From Ilumatobacteraceae bacterium (GTDB lineage: Bacteria; Actinomycetota; Acidimicrobiia; Acidimicrobiales; Ilumatobacteraceae): 7,683 nt of DNA. A program made the translations under genes and the position numbers. This document shows positions 6,096 through 7,683 of this stretch, in pieces (positions within the stretch are counted from its first letter, which is position 1; each line of letters starts with the position of its first letter). Below the pieces are notes generated by a model. It worked only from the letters and a program-made list of their open reading frames with translations, had not been told where the DNA came from and did no database searches. The DNA is taken from the NCBI GenBank assembly GCA_030727685.1, contig JANRBC010000037.1, positions 1-7,683 on the forward strand, written 5' to 3'.

Positions 6096-7683
6096 GTGAA
6101 ACCTAAACAAGCGTCTGCGATTACGCGCACAAAAAACTCTTCAACAAATGATCGTCAATTTGACCCGCAAGATCTAGAACGTGTGCGCCGCGGTTTTATC
6201 GCTGCGCGCACCGAGCCAACAATCACCGACGAGAGAGGTCGCAAAGTTATTGACACCGCCTCGTACGAGTTTTTGCGCGATGGGCGAGAGTGTCCAGAAA
6301 CTGTCAATCCGCATCTGTGGCGCCATGCCACACTTAATGCACATCACGGACTATTCGAAGTTGCACCAAATGTTTGGCAAGTGCGTGGCTATGACATTTC
6401 AAATATAACTTTCATCAGGGGGGCAACTGGCTGGGTAGTAATTGATCCGCTGACCGCAGACAGCACTGCACGTGCAAGTCTCGAACTGTTGTCACAACAT
6501 GTTGAGCGACGTCCGGTCAGCGCTGTGATTTACACGCATTCACATGCTGATCACTTCGGCGGTGTTCTTGGCGTTACGACAAAGGCCGATGTCGAATCTG
6601 GCAGGTGTCAGATAATTGCGCCGGTTGGTTTCTTGCACGAGGCAATCGCCGAAAACGTGATTGCTGGTGTGGCGATGAGTCGCCGAGCGACATATCAATT
6701 TGGTCCGCTGTTGCCACCGGGGCCGCAAGGTCATGTCGATTGCGGGCTTGGCAATTCGACCCCAACTGCAGCACCTTCGTTGTTGGCTCCGACACGCGAT
6801 ATCACGCACACGGGTGAAGAACTTGTGGTTGACGGAGTGCGAATTGTGTTTCAGCTCACACCTGAAACTGAGGCTCCGGCCGAGATGAACTTTTTCTTCC
6901 CAGATTTTGGATGGCTATGTATGGCAGAAAATTGCTCGCACACCATGCATAATTTGGTGCCGATCCGTGGCGCGCTCGTGCGTAATGCGCTGAACTGGTC
7001 GAAGTACATAAACGAGAGCATTGAACTTTTCGCCGACAAAACTGACGTGATGTTCACCTCGCATAATTGGCCTCGCTGGGGTCGTCAAGATGTGCGCGAC
7101 TTTTTGACTTTGCAGCGCGATCTCTATCGCTGGATTCACGACCAAACGATGCGACATGCCAATCACGGAATGACAGCCCTAGAAATAGCCGAAATGTTGG
7201 TCTTGCCAGATGAGTTTCTAGCCCATGAGCACACCCGAGGTTTTTATGGCGATCTCGTGCACAACATCAAGGCGGTTTATCAGCGCTATTTGAGCTGGTA
7301 TGACGGCAACCCCGCCAACTTGAACAAACTTTCACCGACTCGGGCGGGTGCCAAATACCTCGAACTCGCCGGAGGCATCGACGCTTTGCTTGACAGCGCA
7401 CAAAAGTCGTTTGACACCGGCGAATATCGCTGGGTAGTCGAACTCGTCAATCATGCGGTCTTTGCTGAGCCGACAAATCAGCGAGCACGAGGTCTTCAAG
7501 CCGACGCGTTCGAGCAACTCGGCTATCAATCTGAGTCAGCAACATTTCGTAATGCATATTTAATGGGCGCCCAAGAACTTCGCAACGGTCCACCACCCAG
7601 AACCGCAGCGCGAGTGCGCGCGCGCAGTCTGATCAAAGCGATGACAATCGATCAGGTTTTTGACGTTCTCGGAGTGCGTGCAA
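6096..7683 (+). CDS. Alkyl-sulfatase, SdsA1/BDS1 family (metallo-beta-lactamase fold), 3' truncated by window
   Basis: A zinc-dependent sulfatase that hydrolyses sulfate esters of (typically primary or secondary) alkyl chains by C-O cleavage. The frame starts at GTG 6096, 18 nt after the previous stop, and stays open to the window end (529 codons; the family is usually ~600-660), so the dimerisation domain is present and the C-terminal SCP2-like domain is mostly missing. Family landmarks in order: PETVNPHLWRHATLNAHHGLFEV, VRGYDISNITFI, the metal site THSHADHFGGV (His148, His150, Asp152, His153), ENVIAGVAMSRRATYQFG, PETEAPAEM (Glu263), AEN (Glu278), HNWPRWG (His323), RGFYGDLVHNIKAVYQRYL (from Arg381) and YDGNPANL. 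All seven expected zinc ligands are present. The first ATG in frame lies far inside the conserved domain, so the GTG is the credible start; a GTG at codon 30 is the only near alternative. The N-terminus (MKPKQASAITRTKN) is polar, so it is likely cytoplasmic, unlike secreted SdsA1. Confidence 0.93.
   Translation, partial: MKPKQASAITRTKNSSTNDRQFDPQDLERVRRGFIAARTEPTITDERGRKVIDTASYEFLRDGRECPETVNPHLWRHATLNAHHGLFEVAPNVWQVRGYDISNITFIRGATGWVVIDPLTADSTARASLELLSQHVERRPVSAVIYTHSHADHFGGVLGVTTKADVESGRCQIIAPVGFLHEAIAENVIAGVAMSRRATYQFGPLLPPGPQGHVDCGLGNSTPTAAPSLLAPTRDITHTGEELVVDGVRIVFQLTPETEAPAEMNFFFPDFGWLCMAENCSHTMHNLVPIRGALVRNALNWSKYINESIELFADKTDVMFTSHNWPRWGRQDVRDFLTLQRDLYRWIHDQTMRHANHGMTALEIAEMLVLPDEFLAHEHTRGFYGDLVHNIKAVYQRYLSWYDGNPANLNKLSPTRAGAKYLELAGGIDALLDSAQKSFDTGEYRWVVELVNHAVFAEPTNQRARGLQADAFEQLGYQSESATFRNAYLMGAQELRNGPPPRTAARVRARSLIKAMTIDQVFDVLGVRA

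Noticed and set aside
6181..6888. Short open frames on both strands within the alkylsulfatase region
   Set aside because: They are in other frames than the continuous GTG-initiated alkylsulfatase, whose conserved motifs run without a break from 6096 to the window end.

Overview
The window is a dense, mostly one-directional stretch of bacterial chromosome with short gaps between genes. It most likely comes from an actinobacterium. The dapF–hflX order is common in Actinobacteria, the succinyl-DAP aminotransferase resembles actinobacterial DapC, and several starts lack a clear Shine-Dalgarno but have a -10-like hexamer 6-7 nt upstream, as in leaderless mRNAs. Base composition looks moderate (about half G+C by eye), which would be low for the phylum. 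I lean towards an aquatic member of Acidimicrobiia, but this placement is an inference. I see no mobile element, CRISPR array, tRNA or rRNA, and no gene-free stretch over 300 bases.

Left part (1-3440): the 3' end of dapF (diaminopimelate epimerase), then hflX (ribosome-associated GTPase), then dapC (succinyldiaminopimelate aminotransferase). The spacing is 7 nt, then an ATGA stop/start overlap, so the three probably form one operon. Two of its enzymes act in lysine/meso-DAP synthesis, which feeds peptidoglycan. A SIMPL-domain lipoprotein follows, possibly with its own leaderless promoter whose -10 overlaps the dapC stop codon.

Middle (3441-3966): a GNAT-family acetyltransferase on the minus strand converges on the lipoprotein gene. 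A perfect 21-bp palindrome lies inside its 3' end. Its start is only 23 nt from the next plus-strand gene, and this gap holds two opposed -10-like hexamers built on one shared near-symmetric core.

Right part (3967-7683): three plus-strand genes with 17-18 nt gaps form a candidate operon. They are an ecdysteroid-kinase-like/APH-fold small-molecule phosphotransferase, a lipocalin-like protein of the DUF7064/DUF7065 (AttH/CrtC-like) type, and an alkyl-sulfatase of the SdsA1/BDS1 metallo-beta-lactamase family, which starts at a GTG and runs off the window. None of the three has a signal peptide, so all are predicted to be cytoplasmic. Together they suggest processing of an imported, hydroxylated or sulfated hydrophobic compound such as an alkyl sulfate, sterol or terpenoid. 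The substrate is unknown, and this block is the best candidate here for something not yet described.
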